The notes under the pieces were generated by a model. That model ran no database searches and was not told the origin of the DNA. It saw only the letters and a program-made list of their open reading frames with translations. From contig OZ020520.1 in assembly GCA_963971425.1 (NCBI GenBank), positions 28,365,535-28,429,534 of the forward strand: DNA of 64,000 nt, given 5' to 3'. The stretch comes from Bryoerythrophyllum caledonicum (Eukaryota; Streptophyta; Bryopsida; Pottiales; Pottiaceae). Both the position numbers and the translations under genes were made by a program. Shown here piece after piece: positions 47,490 to 59,637 of this stretch (position 1 is its first letter; each line of letters opens with the position of its first letter).

Positions 47490-48446
47490 TTATTTGGACA
47501 CCCTATGGAACATTGACCAACTCCTGTAGGGTTTAATTTCCCAGTCCATGTCCCTTACGTCTGCACTGAGGATTACGATGGTGGAGATTTTTTTGAGTTC
47601 CCCCTGCGCAACGGTTGGACTAAGCGCACATTACGTGAATCTCTGAATTCTGACAAGCAGACAGGTGGTGAGGCCTTTTTCCAATCCTGGCTATTTTCGG
47701 GTGCTTGATCGAGGTGTTCAAAGTTGTTGGTATTAGGGTTAAGTCACTTGACTTTCGTCAAAGAGAAAATTTGACAACTAAAATGCTACCATTGTTTATA
47801 CAACGATGGAGGGATATTGAGTCTGACCTTACAAATGTCTCCGAATTGTTTGAGAAGGGCGAGTTGGAGACTCGTTTGGGGTTAAGGGAAAATTATTCTG
47901 AATGTAGAAGACGAATCAAATCTATGATCTATCTTGTTCAGAAATATGTTCGTTTATATTGCACTGAGATCAGGTTTCCTTCTCTCTCAGTATCTTGTAA
48001 GATTTGGTTGTCAATCATGGCTTTGGCTCATACCCTCCAACAGGCTGCGCGTCGGATTTATGGTCCCAAGGACTTTCGTTTTGAAAAGGTGGGATATAGT
48101 CACATCTTGAGCGAGCGCATTCTGATGAGAGGCTGGTGCAAAGCTGAGTGTGCCAATTTTGTGAGAGAGATGGACATCGATGTTTTGTACTATGTTGGCT
48201 CTGTGAAGTCTCTTCGTTGTGATGAAAATCATGACAATTGTACGGAGCGGGCATGTGTTGCTAAGGGTATTAACACAAGAGAATATCAAACAAAGCATGA
48301 TGTACTAGACTGTACTTGTTGTGAAATGGAGGTCAACGTCCAGAGGGTCATCGAAATTATTTAACATGATGGGATTCCTCTTGTAAACTGGGATGGGAAA
48401 GAGATTCGTGTAATCGAGTTTGATGGCAAGTCGAACTACTTGGCGA
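47490..48446 (+). pseudogene. HET-domain gene, truncated duplicate (5' half)
   Basis: Reads PTPVGFNFPVHVPYVCTEDY, then GGEAFFQSWLFSGA, LIEVFKVVGIRVKSLDFRQR and on to KEIRVIEFDGKSNYLA, where the copy breaks off before the rest of the HET domain. In-frame TGA at 47514-47516 (Trp expected) and a one-base frameshift near 47703 are shared with the other copy, so the damage predates the duplication. Non-functional. Confidence 0.85.
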
Positions 48447-48455
48447 GTCGAACTT

Positions 48456-49730
48456 CTTTTTCTTTTTCTTCTTCTTCTTCTTCTTCTTCTTCTTCTTCTT
48501 CTTCTTCTTCTTCTTCTTCTTCTTCTTCTTCTTCTTCTTCTTCTTCTTCTTCTTCTTCTTCTTCTTCTTCTTCTTCTTCTTCTTCTTCTTCTTCTTCTTC
48601 TTCTTCTTCTTCTTCTTCTTCTTCTTCTTCTTCTTCTTCTTCTTCTTCTTCTTCTTCTTCTTCTTCTTCTTCTTCTTCTTCTTCTTCTTCTTCTTCTTCT
48701 TCTTCTTCTTCTTCTTCTTCTTCTTCTTCTTCTTCTTCTTCTTCTTCTTCTTCTTCTTCTTCTTCTTCTTCTTCTTCTTCTTCTTCTTCTTCTTCTTCTT
48801 CTTCTTCTTCTTCTTCTTCTTCTTCTTCTTCTTCTTCTTCTTCTTCTTCTTCTTCTTCTTCTTCTTCTTCTTCTTCTTCTTCTTCTTCTTCTTCTTCTTC
48901 TTCTTCTTCTTCTTCTTCTTCTTCTTCTTCTTCTTCTTCTTCTTCTTCTTCTTCTTCTTCTTCTTCTTCTTCTTCTTCTTCTTCTTCTTCTTCTTCTTCT
49001 TCTTCTTCTTCTTCTTCTTCTTCTTCTTCTTCTTCTTCTTCTTCTTCTTCTTCTTCTTCTTCTTCTTCTTCTTCTTCTTCTTCTTCTTCTTCTTCTTCTT
49101 CTTCTTCTTCTTCTTCTTCTTCTTCTTCTTCTTCTTCTTCTTCTTCTTCTTCTTCTTCTTCTTCTTCTTCTTCTTCTTCTTCTTCTTCTTCTTCTTCTTC
49201 TTCTTCTTCTTCTTCTTCTTCTTCTTCTTCTTCTTCTTCTTCTTCTTCTTCTTCTTCTTCTTCTTCTTCTTCTTCTTCTTCTTCTTCTTCTTCTTCTTCT
49301 TCTTCTTCTTCTTCTTCTTCTTCTTCTTCTTCTTCTTCTTCTTCTTCTTCTTCTTCTTCTTCTTCTTCTTCTTCTTCTTCTTCTTCTTCTTCTTCTTCTT
49401 CTTCTTCTTCTTCTTCTTCTTCTTCTTCTTCTTCTTCTTCTTCTTCTTCTTCTTCTTCTTCTTCTTCTTCTTCTTCTTCTTCTTCTTCTTCTTCTTCTTC
49501 TTCTTCTTCTTCTTCTTCTTCTTCTTCTTCTTCTTCTTCTTCTTCTTCTTCTTCTTCTTCTTCTTCTTCTTCTTCTTCTTCTTCTTCTTCTTCTTCTTCT
49601 TCTTCTTCTTCTTCTTCTTCTTCTTCTTCTTCTTCTTCTTCTTCTTCTTCTTCTCTTCTTCTTCTTCTTCTTCTTCTTCTTCTTCTTCTTCTTCTTCTTC
49701 TTCTTCTTCTTCTTCTTCTTCTTCTTCCAC
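48456..49730. repeat. Giant (TTC)n microsatellite, about 1.27 kb
   Basis: About 420 TTC units with essentially one interruption near 49653 and a short TTTTTC lead-in. It begins ten bases after the broken end of the left inverted arm. The very long poly-Ser, Leu, Phe, Lys, Arg and Glu frames on both strands here are not genes. Confidence 0.98.
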
Positions 49731-49739
49731 TTTATCCCT

Positions 49740-50755
49740 CGTTTCAATGACCTAAGATTCTGACTTTTTCATGAACAATAGTTTTGAAATTTTTAATATT
49801 AAGTTGTAGGGAATTCTAATAGCTTTCCAAAACTTTATTACACTTGATGGTTGGACCTAAACTCCAGTAGCTATTCGCGGATGAAGTTCCAGCTCCAAAC
49901 TTCATCCCTGCATAACTTGCTCAGAAATGATTGGATGAAAAAAATTCAAACACCATAGGACTCCTTGTCGCTGAGCCTATGTGAGAAATAAATTTGGCGC
50001 ACATCCGTCAAAGTTGACACGCATTCCTAACTACAGGATTACACTTTGGTGTAATCCTTTGTTGGATGGTGTAGAGGTGTATACGGGAATGCTTAGCATT
50101 CTCGTCCCCTCTTACTATAGGAAGCTTGAAAATCCTGAAATTAAAATCCTATAGCTGAAACCTAATCACATCACTTCTGGCTCCATAAACCTGTACTAGC
50201 AGCCTTTGATTGCTCTCCATAAACGTCAGGAATTCCATGCATCTTATGGCAATTCCTACAGAAAGCGAGAAACCCTACAATTGCAAACTCCTACACAAGG
50301 CTCAAAACCCTAAATTAAAACCCTAATTTCATCACTCCTGGTACTGCATTAACCTAAACTTGTAGCCCCTCACAAGTACTACATTTGGTACAAAGCCATC
50401 TACTTATGCAGACAGAAAGAGAACAGGAGGGGGATTTGGACATTGAGTATACCATCCTTGACAATCCGGTTCGCATTCTCTTCGCTCGCGGCCGAGCACA
50501 AATCCTCAACAAGGCCAAGACCAAGGATCAGGTTCTTGCGCTCCACCTTGCAACGATCACTGCACGTCTTCTCGTCATCCCAGCAACGCTCCATGTGAAC
50601 GGACGCTTGCACACCTCGCACAACTTCGACGGTAGGGTTCTCCTTCTTCACCCCACGCGACATCCTGAATTGATTCAAGTTTCCTCTGACTCTCTCTTCC
50701 AGTTGAGCTCAATCACAAATCCACCAAAGCCCAGATCCTAGATTGGGAAACATGC
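49740..50755. other. Unassigned region between the TTC tract and the duplicated spacer
   Basis: Two diverged copies of a segment (AAACCTAATCACATCACTTC... and ACCCTAATTTCATCACTCC...) lie at about 50130-50215 and 50290-50375. A 118-codon plus frame at 50385-50741 has no known motif. Confidence 0.3.
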
Positions 50756-50759
50756 TCGA

Positions 50760-51155
50760 CATGGGAAAAAGTGGCCCTATATTTGCTTGCGATGTGGCCA
50801 GTTCTGTTCCTCAAAACATTGGCGATGAAAAATCCTTCAATTTTGGTGGATACCTGAACCCTGAACCATAATCTGGGTAGTGTCCGTATGGTCTCCAAAT
50901 ATTATACTCCGATGTAACCTTAAATCCTAAATTACGATATGAGTGGTGTCCAAACGGTTTCCATGATCATGCTACTATGTGCACATAAAACAAGAAAAGT
51001 GGCACTTTACTCAATTGCGATGTGGCCAGTTCTATTTCTAAGAAACCCTGGCAATAAAGCTCCTTGAATACCTGAATCTTGAATCCTAAACTCAGATCCT
51101 GAACCGCAATCTGGGTGGTGACCATAAGATTTACAAGGATCATACTCCGATGTGC
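50760..51155. repeat. Diverged tandem duplication, unit about 230 bp
   Basis: The segments 50760-50925 and 50990-51155 share GCGATGTGGCCAGTTCT, CAATCTGGGT(A/G)GTG and CATACTCCGATGTG-type stretches in order. Non-coding as far as can be seen. Confidence 0.65.
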
Positions 51156-51984
51156 ACAAACAAAAGATATACGAAAAGTATTATGTCTTCTAAGCCTCGG
51201 ATACTTTTGGCATTCATGAATTGTAGTAACTTCAGCGTGAAATGAAAGTCTGAAAAACATATATTAATTCGCAAGTTTTGATTTGAAAGTAGTAGTAAAT
51301 TTATACTCACAAAAACAATCGTATTTGCTGGACTTGGTAGTAACAGGTGCTTTTGCCTAAAACATACACGAATTGCGTCACTATCAGTGCGCTCATTAGA
51401 ATCGTAAGAGATGTAGGATCCAATAAGGATCTGCTTTCATAAGAGAGCACAAATTGATGCACTCCAAGAAAATATATTCCAGCTCTCGCATTCGGTAAAT
51501 ATAAAACTGTAGAAATATTTGGAATAGAGGCCCTACTTGTTTAAACTGCAAAACTCATGAGAATAGGTTGATCTGGCAAAACCTTGGGGATGAATCCTAA
51601 GTGCCCACATTAGGGGCCCGTGATGCAGAAGGTGCTCCCTACGAGTATCTCCATTGGCCACAAGCTTCGCAACTGTCGAGACGAGCCAAATTTGCAAGGG
51701 TACAGAACTTACAAGTCCAAGTCCTGGATGGAGTTGGCTGTTCCACGACCAAATAATGTTCTTTAATGCTCCCACATGCCCCACACGCAAGCGCCAGAGG
51801 CTACATTGATAAACACATTATAATCAAGCCACGGTACCACTTCAAATAGTTGTTATAGCAGTGCTAGTTTTGGTCTAAAATCCAAGAAAACAGAGTGTAG
51901 TTTCAATTAAGTGTGTGAGGACTAGGTGTGGGTTCAACAACCAAGAGCATTGAGCGAGAAGAATATAGAAGAGAGGCACCAGGT

Positions 51985-53355
51985 TGTTTAGGGTACATAC
52001 ACTGCAAGCCATTCCGCAATTCCAGAGGTGATACCACTTTCAGCAACTCGTCCCCCTGAAGCACTATGTACATCGCTGCGTACTTTCTTCTGCACTGAGG
52101 CATTAGCAGCATCTCGAACAGGATCCGAACAAACCGCCCTCTTGCTACTCCGCTTTGTGGTGTCACCATCATGATTACTGCCGCTTTTTTCCACTTGGAC
52201 ATAGCAAGCGCTCCATGATACTAGGAAAATCCATACGAGCTCACCACTACAAGCAAAGGAACGGGAATGTGCATAAAAACGCAAAGCATTCTCACCTTGA
52301 ATGTGCACTAGTAGTAGCACCCGAGCTGGAAGAGTTCCTACTCAACCCAGACGCTCCCCTAGAGCTGGACGGCTGTGCATCTTCCCTCTCCTTCGCCTTT
52401 TTCGAGGCCACCGTTCCCACTTATAGTAGGGGCAGCACACCAAAGGTCATCTCGCAGTCTTCTCTCTGCCGCCATGGCAGCAGCGTGTAAAGGACTCGGC
52501 TTGCTCTCATCATTTCACTATCTCCACCCAAGCGCCTTGGACCACTCAGCATGAAGGACGCTGCCTTGGCACGTTTCTCAGCTGCTGCAAGCGCTACTGC
52601 ACGCAACTTCGTTAGAGGCGGATTGTGAGTACAACCTCCAAGTTTTTGGCCTCTAGAATCAAATCCTTGGTCTGGTCTTGATATGCCTTTCGCCATGATC
52701 CTAACTTCTCGACCTCCATCCATGTTCAATCCCAGTAACCCTGGATTGCTAGGGTTGCAAATTCACAAAACAAATTGTCATTATAAAATCACCAAGCCAT
52801 TCGTTCCCCCTCAAAAAAGAATCTTGTCCATCGTGCCTATACTAGACTATTAGTTAGTAGCATAAAATGAGGGCTTCTTTCTCAATGTTCAACATAATCA
52901 GCTTTTTACCGGACTAGGATTGCAAAATTAAACCTAGCGTCAAATCTCAGACGATAACTGAATACAATTTCTCACACCCATTACAGAACAGAGCGCTGTC
53001 AGTCGTAATCTTTCTCCTCCAAGACTAGTGATCCAATGTCCTTAAACTCAAGCTCATCCTTTCGCCATAAGCATTACCGACGTCTAACGCCAAACCATCG
53101 CACGTTCGGAGCTCAATCCCGATAAACAACTTCTCCATCTCGACTCCTCCAAAACCAAAACCAAACACTAAGTCAGGTCACTCACCAAGACTCCGACAGC
53201 AACTTGACCTGCCATTTGCGCTTCCGCATGATTGACTGCACTTGCTTCGCCACCATCTCCAGCAACCTCCACGCCTCATCGTCCCTCTCCTTCTTCAGGG
53301 TTTTAATCTCCCACACCTTGTCGAGGTCCCACGCGTGTATCGAAGATATCGGCAT
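51985..53355 (-). pseudogene. WSS1/SPRTN-like DNA-protein crosslink protease, broken
   Basis: The parent is a nuclear zinc metalloprotease that removes DNA-protein crosslinks. Exon 1 (53355-53186) reads MPISSIHAWDLDKVWEIKTL, then RLLEMVAKQVQSIMRKRKWQ and VKLLSES, ending at a GT donor. A later exon (52729-52490) reads MAKGISRPDQGFDSRGQKLG, LRAVALAAAEKRAKAASF and SGPRRLGGD; after a frameshift near 52495 it gives AAAMAAERRLRDDLWC. The exon with the catalytic HExxH helix should lie at 52730-53185, but no such motif is there. A further frameshift follows near 52370. It is the same strand as, and downstream of, the HET gene. A catalytic-site deletion makes it a pseudogene. Confidence 0.8.
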
Positions 53356-53399
53356 GCTCGCTCCTCTCTCCACTGAACCCTAACCAGAGCTTCAAACTC

Positions 53400-53993
53400 A
53401 CGCCTCCAGAATGATCCAATTTTACAACTTTTTCAACTCCACCCGACCTTCAATCAATCCCTCTTCAAGCATCCTATTCCCAAGCCCTAACCAAAAACTT
53501 CAGAAACCTCTTAACTCCAGAATTAAACTCCGAAATAAAACCACAAGACGATCCAACTTGACAGCCATCTCAAAGAAACTTCAAATTCACCTCGAAGCAC
53601 TTCTCCAGCTCTCTCTGACCTCCAAACATTCCCTCACCAAGCAGACTCCCATTCCCAAACCGTAACAAAAACTTCACTAACCTCCAAACTCTTCCATGTT
53701 AGGTACTCGCTGTCAACCAAAACGAGGTAAGGAGGAAGTGCTCATGTTTGTCTGGTACTGCCACAGAGAGCAGCCTGAGCTGTGCTATAACACGCTAGTA
53801 GTAACAGAAACTAAGTGAATTAAAGAACACGCCATTATTGATCCTCAACCCAGTCACCTACAAGAACATTGTTAATCCCTTTAAGCGGTTCAAGTTTAGC
53901 AGCTGTCACATGCTATATTCTCAGAAGTCCATTCTCACCTTTGCTGTCTAAAAGCCCTAGTACAGCTTGTGAGCGTAACATGCATCTATATTT
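53400..53993. other. Spacer between the WSS1 pseudogene and the HET gene
   Basis: No gene recognised. It would hold the WSS1 upstream region and the HET 3' flank. Confidence 0.35.
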
Positions 53994-56520
53994 TTAACCT
54001 TCCTTTCTCAGACTCCTCAGGTTGGTACTCATATCAGAGTCCTCTGTATCATTTCCCATCGTTCCACTACTCGTCTTAGTTTTTGAAACAAGTCGTGGAT
54101 CCAAGAGGCTTTGGCTGACAGATTGATGGCCGATGACGATGATTGCGTATTGCTTCGCTGAATCTGAATTACAACGCTTGGGGTTGAGATCTTTGGCAAG
54201 AAGTTGAAGTGTAATAGTATAGCCAACAATGCAGTCATTACCCGGGATAACATTTATTGTCACCTCCTCATTCCTCTTGAAATGTATCGGCTTTCCAGTT
54301 TCGAGTTTGATGCCTGAGAAGGTCACATGGAAGCCTATTGGGTAGTCTTTGTTCACGTGACCATACTCCTTATAGCCACCCTCAAAGACCCCAAGTTTTC
54401 CTACTTGACCGAGGAAAGATTTCAGCGCCCATCCATAACTGTCGTTCTGAAGGCAGGGCAAGTCATTGAATAAAAAACGGCTCTCAATTCTCTCGACCAG
54501 ACCCAAAAACCTTTGCATAAGCTCATCTGCACTAGGCTTTACTTCAGCACCTCTCTCGTCTCTGTGCACAAGTTGTAGTGTTTTGACATCCATCCTATGC
54601 ATCATCGTGGCCATGCAGATTGTCTCATCCTCCTTGTGGGTTGTTCTGCGGGTCATGACCGCACGTACCAAGGGTATAAAAGCCAAATGTGGCGAAGCAT
54701 TCTCTTCTTTCAAAACGCGTAGACCGTTCATAGGCATGGGGATCAGAGTCAATATTCTGTCCACGCTGCTTCTATAGAATACTGGCATGAGTACAACACT
54801 TTCTACCTCTATCTTTTCCTGAGTGTAAATCTCTTGTATCATCTGTTGTCCATCTTTTAATGAAAAGAAGAGGTTTGATGCTAGCGCGCCTTCTTGAAGT
54901 GTCCAGAGTCGATTCTGCCAACTGCACAAATAAAGTCTTACCGCTTTTTCAAAGCTGCTAGTTCCTAGCACAACTTTTTCAAGCCAATTGTCGAGGACAA
55001 GGACTCGATGGGCACTCCTATAAATGCGCAACAATTGAGAGATAGCGTGCTTGCGATAAGGCTTGATGGTTTCTCCATCTGGGAGGCAAAGCGTGTCCAT
55101 CCAAAATCCCACACGTAGTCTCTTCGAGTCATCCTCTTTCAAGTTACGGCCCATCTCAGAATCACAAACACCAACTTCCTCCTCTCCAACTGTAGAGTAA
55201 AGATTCAACCCTAAACCTTGAATACGGGTGAGTTGACATGTAGGGAGAGCGTTCTTGTTTAGGTTGCCCATCCCATCCCTCCATCTATTGGAATCCAAAA
55301 GTCAGAACCCTTAGCCTCTAACATAACATACAAAGTTACAAACAAACACTCATCATATCTACCTGTACATATGTAGAGCTGTAACCTTCTATTTGAAGCA
55401 AAGCACCTGAACTTTGTCGCAGTACAGAGCTGATCCACAAAAAAGTGAAATGCTTTGCTTGCATGATCAGAGTCCAAAACTAACATGAAATCGGAGCGCA
55501 GAGAGAAATGCATGACTCAGCTGAAGGACCTCAAAGGTCTTCGTTAGGAGAGCAACTTACACATGTGAAATCGCCAAGTAGTTCGACTTGCCATCAAACT
55601 CGATTACACGAATCTCTTTCCCATCCCAGTTTACAAGAGGAATCCCATCATGTTAAATAATTTCGATGACCCTCTGGACGTTGACCTCCATTTCACAACA
55701 AGTACAGTCTAGTACATCATGCTTTGTTTGATATTCTCTTGTGTTAATACCCTTAGCAACACATGCCCGCTCCGTACAATTGTCATGATTTTCATCACAA
55801 CGAAGAGACTTCACAGAGCCAACATAGTACAAAACATCGATGTCCATCTCTCTCACAAAATTGGCACACTCAGCTTTGCACCAGCCTCTCATCAGAATGC
55901 GCTCGCTCAAGATGTGACTATATCCCACCTTTTCAAAACGAAAGTCCTTGGGACCATAAATCCGACGCGCAGCCTGTTGGAGGGTATGAGCCAAAGCCAT
56001 GATTGACAACCAAATCTTACAAGATACTGAGAGAGAAGGAAACCTGATCTCAGTGCAATATAAACGAACATATTTCTGAACAAGATAGATCATAGATTTG
56101 ATTCGTCTTCTACATTCAGAATAATTTTCCCTTAACCCCAAACGAGTCTCCAACTCGCCCTTCTCAAACAATTCGGAGACATTTGTAAGGTCAGACTCAA
56201 TATCCCTCCATCGTTGTATAAACAATGGTAGCATTTTAGTTGTCAAATTTTCTCTTTGACGAAAGTCAAGTGACTTAACCCTAATACCAACAACTTTGAA
56301 CACCTCGATCAAGCACCCGAAAATAGCCAGGATTGGAAAAAGGCCTCACCACCTGTCTGCTTGTCAGAATTCAGAGATTCACGTAATGTGCGCTTAGTCC
56401 AACCGTTGCGCAGGGGGAACTCAAAAAAATCTCCACCATCGTAATCCTCAGTGCAGACGTAAGGGACATGGACTGGGAAATTAAACCCTACAGGAGTTGG
56501 TCAATGTTCCATAGGGTGTC
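53994..56520 (-). pseudogene. HET-domain (heterokaryon-incompatibility-like) gene, near full length
   Basis: Plant HET-domain proteins share a fungal-type HET fold; their role in plants is not established. The first exon runs to 55561, the intron is 55560-55285 (276 bp, GTAAGT...AG), and the second exon is 55284-53994. The join gives YLAISHVWRDGMGN, the diagnostic HET start, followed by KNALPTCQLTRIQ, FWMDTLCLP, AHRVLVLDNWLE and RLWTLQEGALASNL. The upstream part includes FNFPVHVPYVC and GGEAFFQSWLF. Two lesions, TGA at 56503-56501 and a one-base shift near 56315, also occur in the left-arm copy. Without those, the product would be about 750 residues. Translation could in principle restart downstream, but that is untested. 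Confidence 0.85.
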
Positions 56521-57103
56521 CAAATAAAAATCGAGCTTCTAGCCGCTCATCCAACTTCTGAGTAAAACAAGACAAAAGAAACCTTATGGAGCAGGACATC
56601 GATTAGCAGAAAACTCAACCCCAATGAAGAGGGCAAAGAGAGAGAGAATCGTGACCCATGGCCAAGGTTTCCAGCGCAGCAGATCCTAGGGTTTCGAGTA
56701 ATGCGTCACTTCGAGGACTTTTCCGATTTTTTCTAAGTCGCGGATCACGGCCTCGTTGCGCGCCGTCAGGCTTCACCATCACGTAGCTTTTCTCCGTCGC
56801 CTGCAGAAACATACAAGCACGTGCATCTCCAAACGTTCAGATAAGAAGAACAAAAAAATCTCTTCTCTGTTGCGTCCTCACACTGTGCAACAGATTGCAG
56901 GAATCCCCTCAACCTAGGAACCCTAAACCCTAAACGTAGGCCACCCACGGTTCACGGTAGGCAACCGTCTGCCCATTTGTTCCATCATCTGCTCATTTTT
57001 CTCCGTCATCTACCGGATTTCTTTCATCCTCTGCCCGATTTTTTTTCATTCATTGCGGCAGGGTTCTTCAGTCGCGGTAGTCTGCGGCATCCACATTTGT
57101 GAT
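55571..57103 (-). repeat. Inverted duplication, right arm (1533 bp)
   Basis: Partner of 46851-48446 in opposite orientation, with only scattered single-base differences by eye. Here the HET sequence continues unbroken into SHVW, so this is the ancestral copy. Confidence 0.95.
56690..56803 (-). pseudogene. NDPK-like exon fragment, single copy
   Basis: Same segment as at 47151-47345 but without the 63-bp duplication. Reads ATEKSYVMVKPDGAQRG after an acceptor-like CTGCAG. Confidence 0.45.
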
Positions 57104-57109
57104 TTTTTG

Positions 57110-57870
57110 AAAGAAATTTTAACCTTTGCTATTGTGCCATACAAATTTCTTCATTTGAAAGAACCAATGGTATTAGATTGTCCAAGGAGTCAAGATGTAT
57201 CACATAGCATCAATGTTGATGCTTGAAGTATTCATGCTCATCTTTCACGTGAGTGTGCTAACTTTAATGTCCGTCAACATGATTGCTCCTCTCCTTGTGG
57301 GGTACATTGCCCTTGTTTGACTAGGTGTCTAATCCAGCAAAGTCTATATGGAGTTCAACCATTTGTCAAGCCTATGTACAAATGTGCCCCTAATAATGTA
57401 CCTACACAATTTGTATGTACTCTTGGTCAAATGTTTAGAAATAAAGAGTTGTATTGCAATTGTCTTCAATTCATTAGTTGTTGTGCATTGCAAGATGCAT
57501 ATGATGGTGACTTGGGATCGAATAATTCTAGACTATGACTTGGAATTATTTGAGCGGGGGGAGTTTGTTAGGATAGGTTCTCTAACTATTGGACGGGATC
57601 GGGAAATTTTGGACTAGATGTAGTGGTTTGTCCATACTTTGGTAGCCAACAACAACAACATTCATCCAATCAGCACTTGAGATTCAAGCATGTGGGAGAC
57701 CAACAACTTGGAGAGAAGCATATAGGAGAGCAGCATTTGGACGATAACCAAGGCAATAGGGCGGTCTTGAAGTCTCCAAGTGCAAAGACATTGCAGACAA
57801 GCACAAATCGTATTAATCAAAGTGGTGGTCTTTTTTTGCCTCTTGATTGTAGAATGGAGCCATAATAAAA
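57110..57870 (+). pseudogene. Cys-rich coding-like remnant, unrecognised
   Basis: A plus frame from about 57130 reads FLHLKEPMVLDCPRSQDVSH, one TGA, then a Cys-rich stretch with HDCSSPCGVHCPC and LYCNCLQFISCC. A second frame (57623-57865) is His/Gln-rich (SQQQQHSSNQHLRF). Amino-acid usage looks like a once-coding region. No family recognised; CxxC pairs could suggest metal binding. Confidence 0.3.
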
Positions 57871-57879
57871 TTGTCAGTC

Positions 57880-58430
57880 ATTAGCTTGTAGTCCATTTAG
57901 TGGTGTCACTCAATTCATTCAAATAAACTATAGCTCTACTTGAATTTTGAGCAACTCATTTTGTTTGTGTAAACTTATTGTAGTTATTTGGCAAAGCTTT
58001 CCTTCTAATGGCAAAAAAAATATAAAAAGCATAAAGAAGTCTTGATGTTAGCCGAAACATTCATCATAATGTTCAAAAATAAAGAACGTGTCTCCATTTT
58101 CTGTGTACTGTCACTTCAAATTAGAAATATGAAATTTGAATTTTACTAATTGTGATGATTGAAAACAATGTAGATTCTACAATTTCTGCATATCTTCACT
58201 TAAGTCTATAATTCTCTTTATAATTTGAATTTGCAAACTTTTAATAATTATTAGTTGAAATTGGGCTGGAGGATGGCTGGTTATCGGAGATAATTGGGAC
58301 GCCCTCATCAAATCAGATGATGACACGTTAGCCAATATTTAACCCCGATTCGTTACGAGGCCGTTGCAGGATCATGCACTCAATAATGTACACGGTTTTT
58401 ACACACTGTTGCAATTTGTAGAGTAAGTAT
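57880..58430. other. Intergenic spacer
   Basis: AT-rich, no gene recognised. Confidence 0.35.
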
Positions 58431-59637
58431 TCCTCCGGATAGCACTTAGTTGGAGCTAAATGTGCCCGGAATGGTCGCTCTAAATTCGTTCCCACAGAGA
58501 TCTATTGTTTCTTCTTTGAATGATAAGTAAGCTATCTGCTATCCTTCTACGACACGCCAGTTAGCATTCCTATTCTACGCCTTATCTATTCATCTGGATT
58601 CTTCTGGACGCCCGATGTGGTTTCCTACTATTTTCCGGATCCTTCCAACTTCCGGAAGGTCAGATGGAGTTTTTCTTCCGGAGTTTTTAAACGAGTGGCC
58701 GGGTACCACTGATCCTATTTGGTGTAAGTGGCCGGATTCCCCACTGCCTTGTGACTTTAAGTGGCTAGACACCCACTCTCCCTATATTGCTAATTGGTCG
58801 TTGGTTTGTTGTTTCCGGATGCACTCTCTCACATTATCCGGAAGGCCTTCCGGATACGGTCACTCAGAGGCTCACCCAGGCTACAACGACATTCTGGGGG
58901 ATGATTAGTGGTTCGGTGAGGTGTGAAGGGTAGATCTGCATTTGGACTTCCTTCTAGACATACACCACAGGCTTTTCCATCTATCGTAAGGGGAAATTCC
59001 AGTCGCAACCAGAATCCGGGTTCACACGGAGTCTCCGTGCCCTAGGAGCTACCAGGCCCACCACCTAAAGTACCCTCCCTCCCCCTCCAGGCTTCTTCCG
59101 GTCACCAAGGATCGTCAGACTCTATCTAACCTCTCCTTCAGCTGTTCCGGGCGCTCTCCCACAGCAAGTCCCAACCGGTTAGACTAGATGCTTATCCGTG
59201 AACTACTTCAGCTTCCACAACTATTCCACTAATCATCCACCACAATGGGTCCTATCCTTCATTCACGAAACGATATACTGCCGACATAATTTCAAGACGA
59301 GAAAATATACTAACAGCAAATATCCTTCGGGAGGAAGAAGAAAAAAAGATCCCGAGCCGGCTACGGCTCCTGTCTCAAGAGCCCGCTACCACTGATCTAA
59401 AAACGGATCTAAGAAGCTAAAAATCCGGAAAATCCTATCCTAAAAGTGAAAGGGATATTATCCCTAGAAATCCAGAATTCAAACTCAGATCCGAAAGTTT
59501 CGGATCTGAGATCCGGTTTCTACGGATCTAACTCAAAAACTAAAAAAACTGTCTTTAGTCTTACCGCATGATAGCCGGATGCAAACTTGAGCCCCATCGT
59601 TAATCGCTATCAGACTTTTAGCCCTAAAGATTCTAAT
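58430..59637 (-). other. TCCGGA-rich flank of the gag-like gene
   Basis: Repeated CCGGA/TCCGG motifs throughout, as in the gag-like ORF to the right and its upstream leader to 62260. It looks like one retroelement body. No reverse transcriptase is visible and I could not find a matching pair of LTRs. Confidence 0.4.

Larger units (their letters stand above)
46851..48446 (+). repeat. Inverted duplication, left arm (1596 bp)
   Basis: Almost identical to the reverse complement of 55571-57103; a 219-codon stretch translates identically in both. The 63-bp length difference is fully explained by a tandem duplication at 47151-47276 in this arm. The arm stops abruptly at 48446, next to the (TTC)n tract, cutting the HET gene within its YLA motif. 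Confidence 0.95.

Noticed and set aside
48305-49763. Very long frames of poly-Ser, poly-Leu, poly-Lys, poly-Arg and poly-Glu on both strands
   Set aside because: They exist only because a pure trinucleotide repeat has no stop codon in those frames; no gene context or unique sequence supports them.
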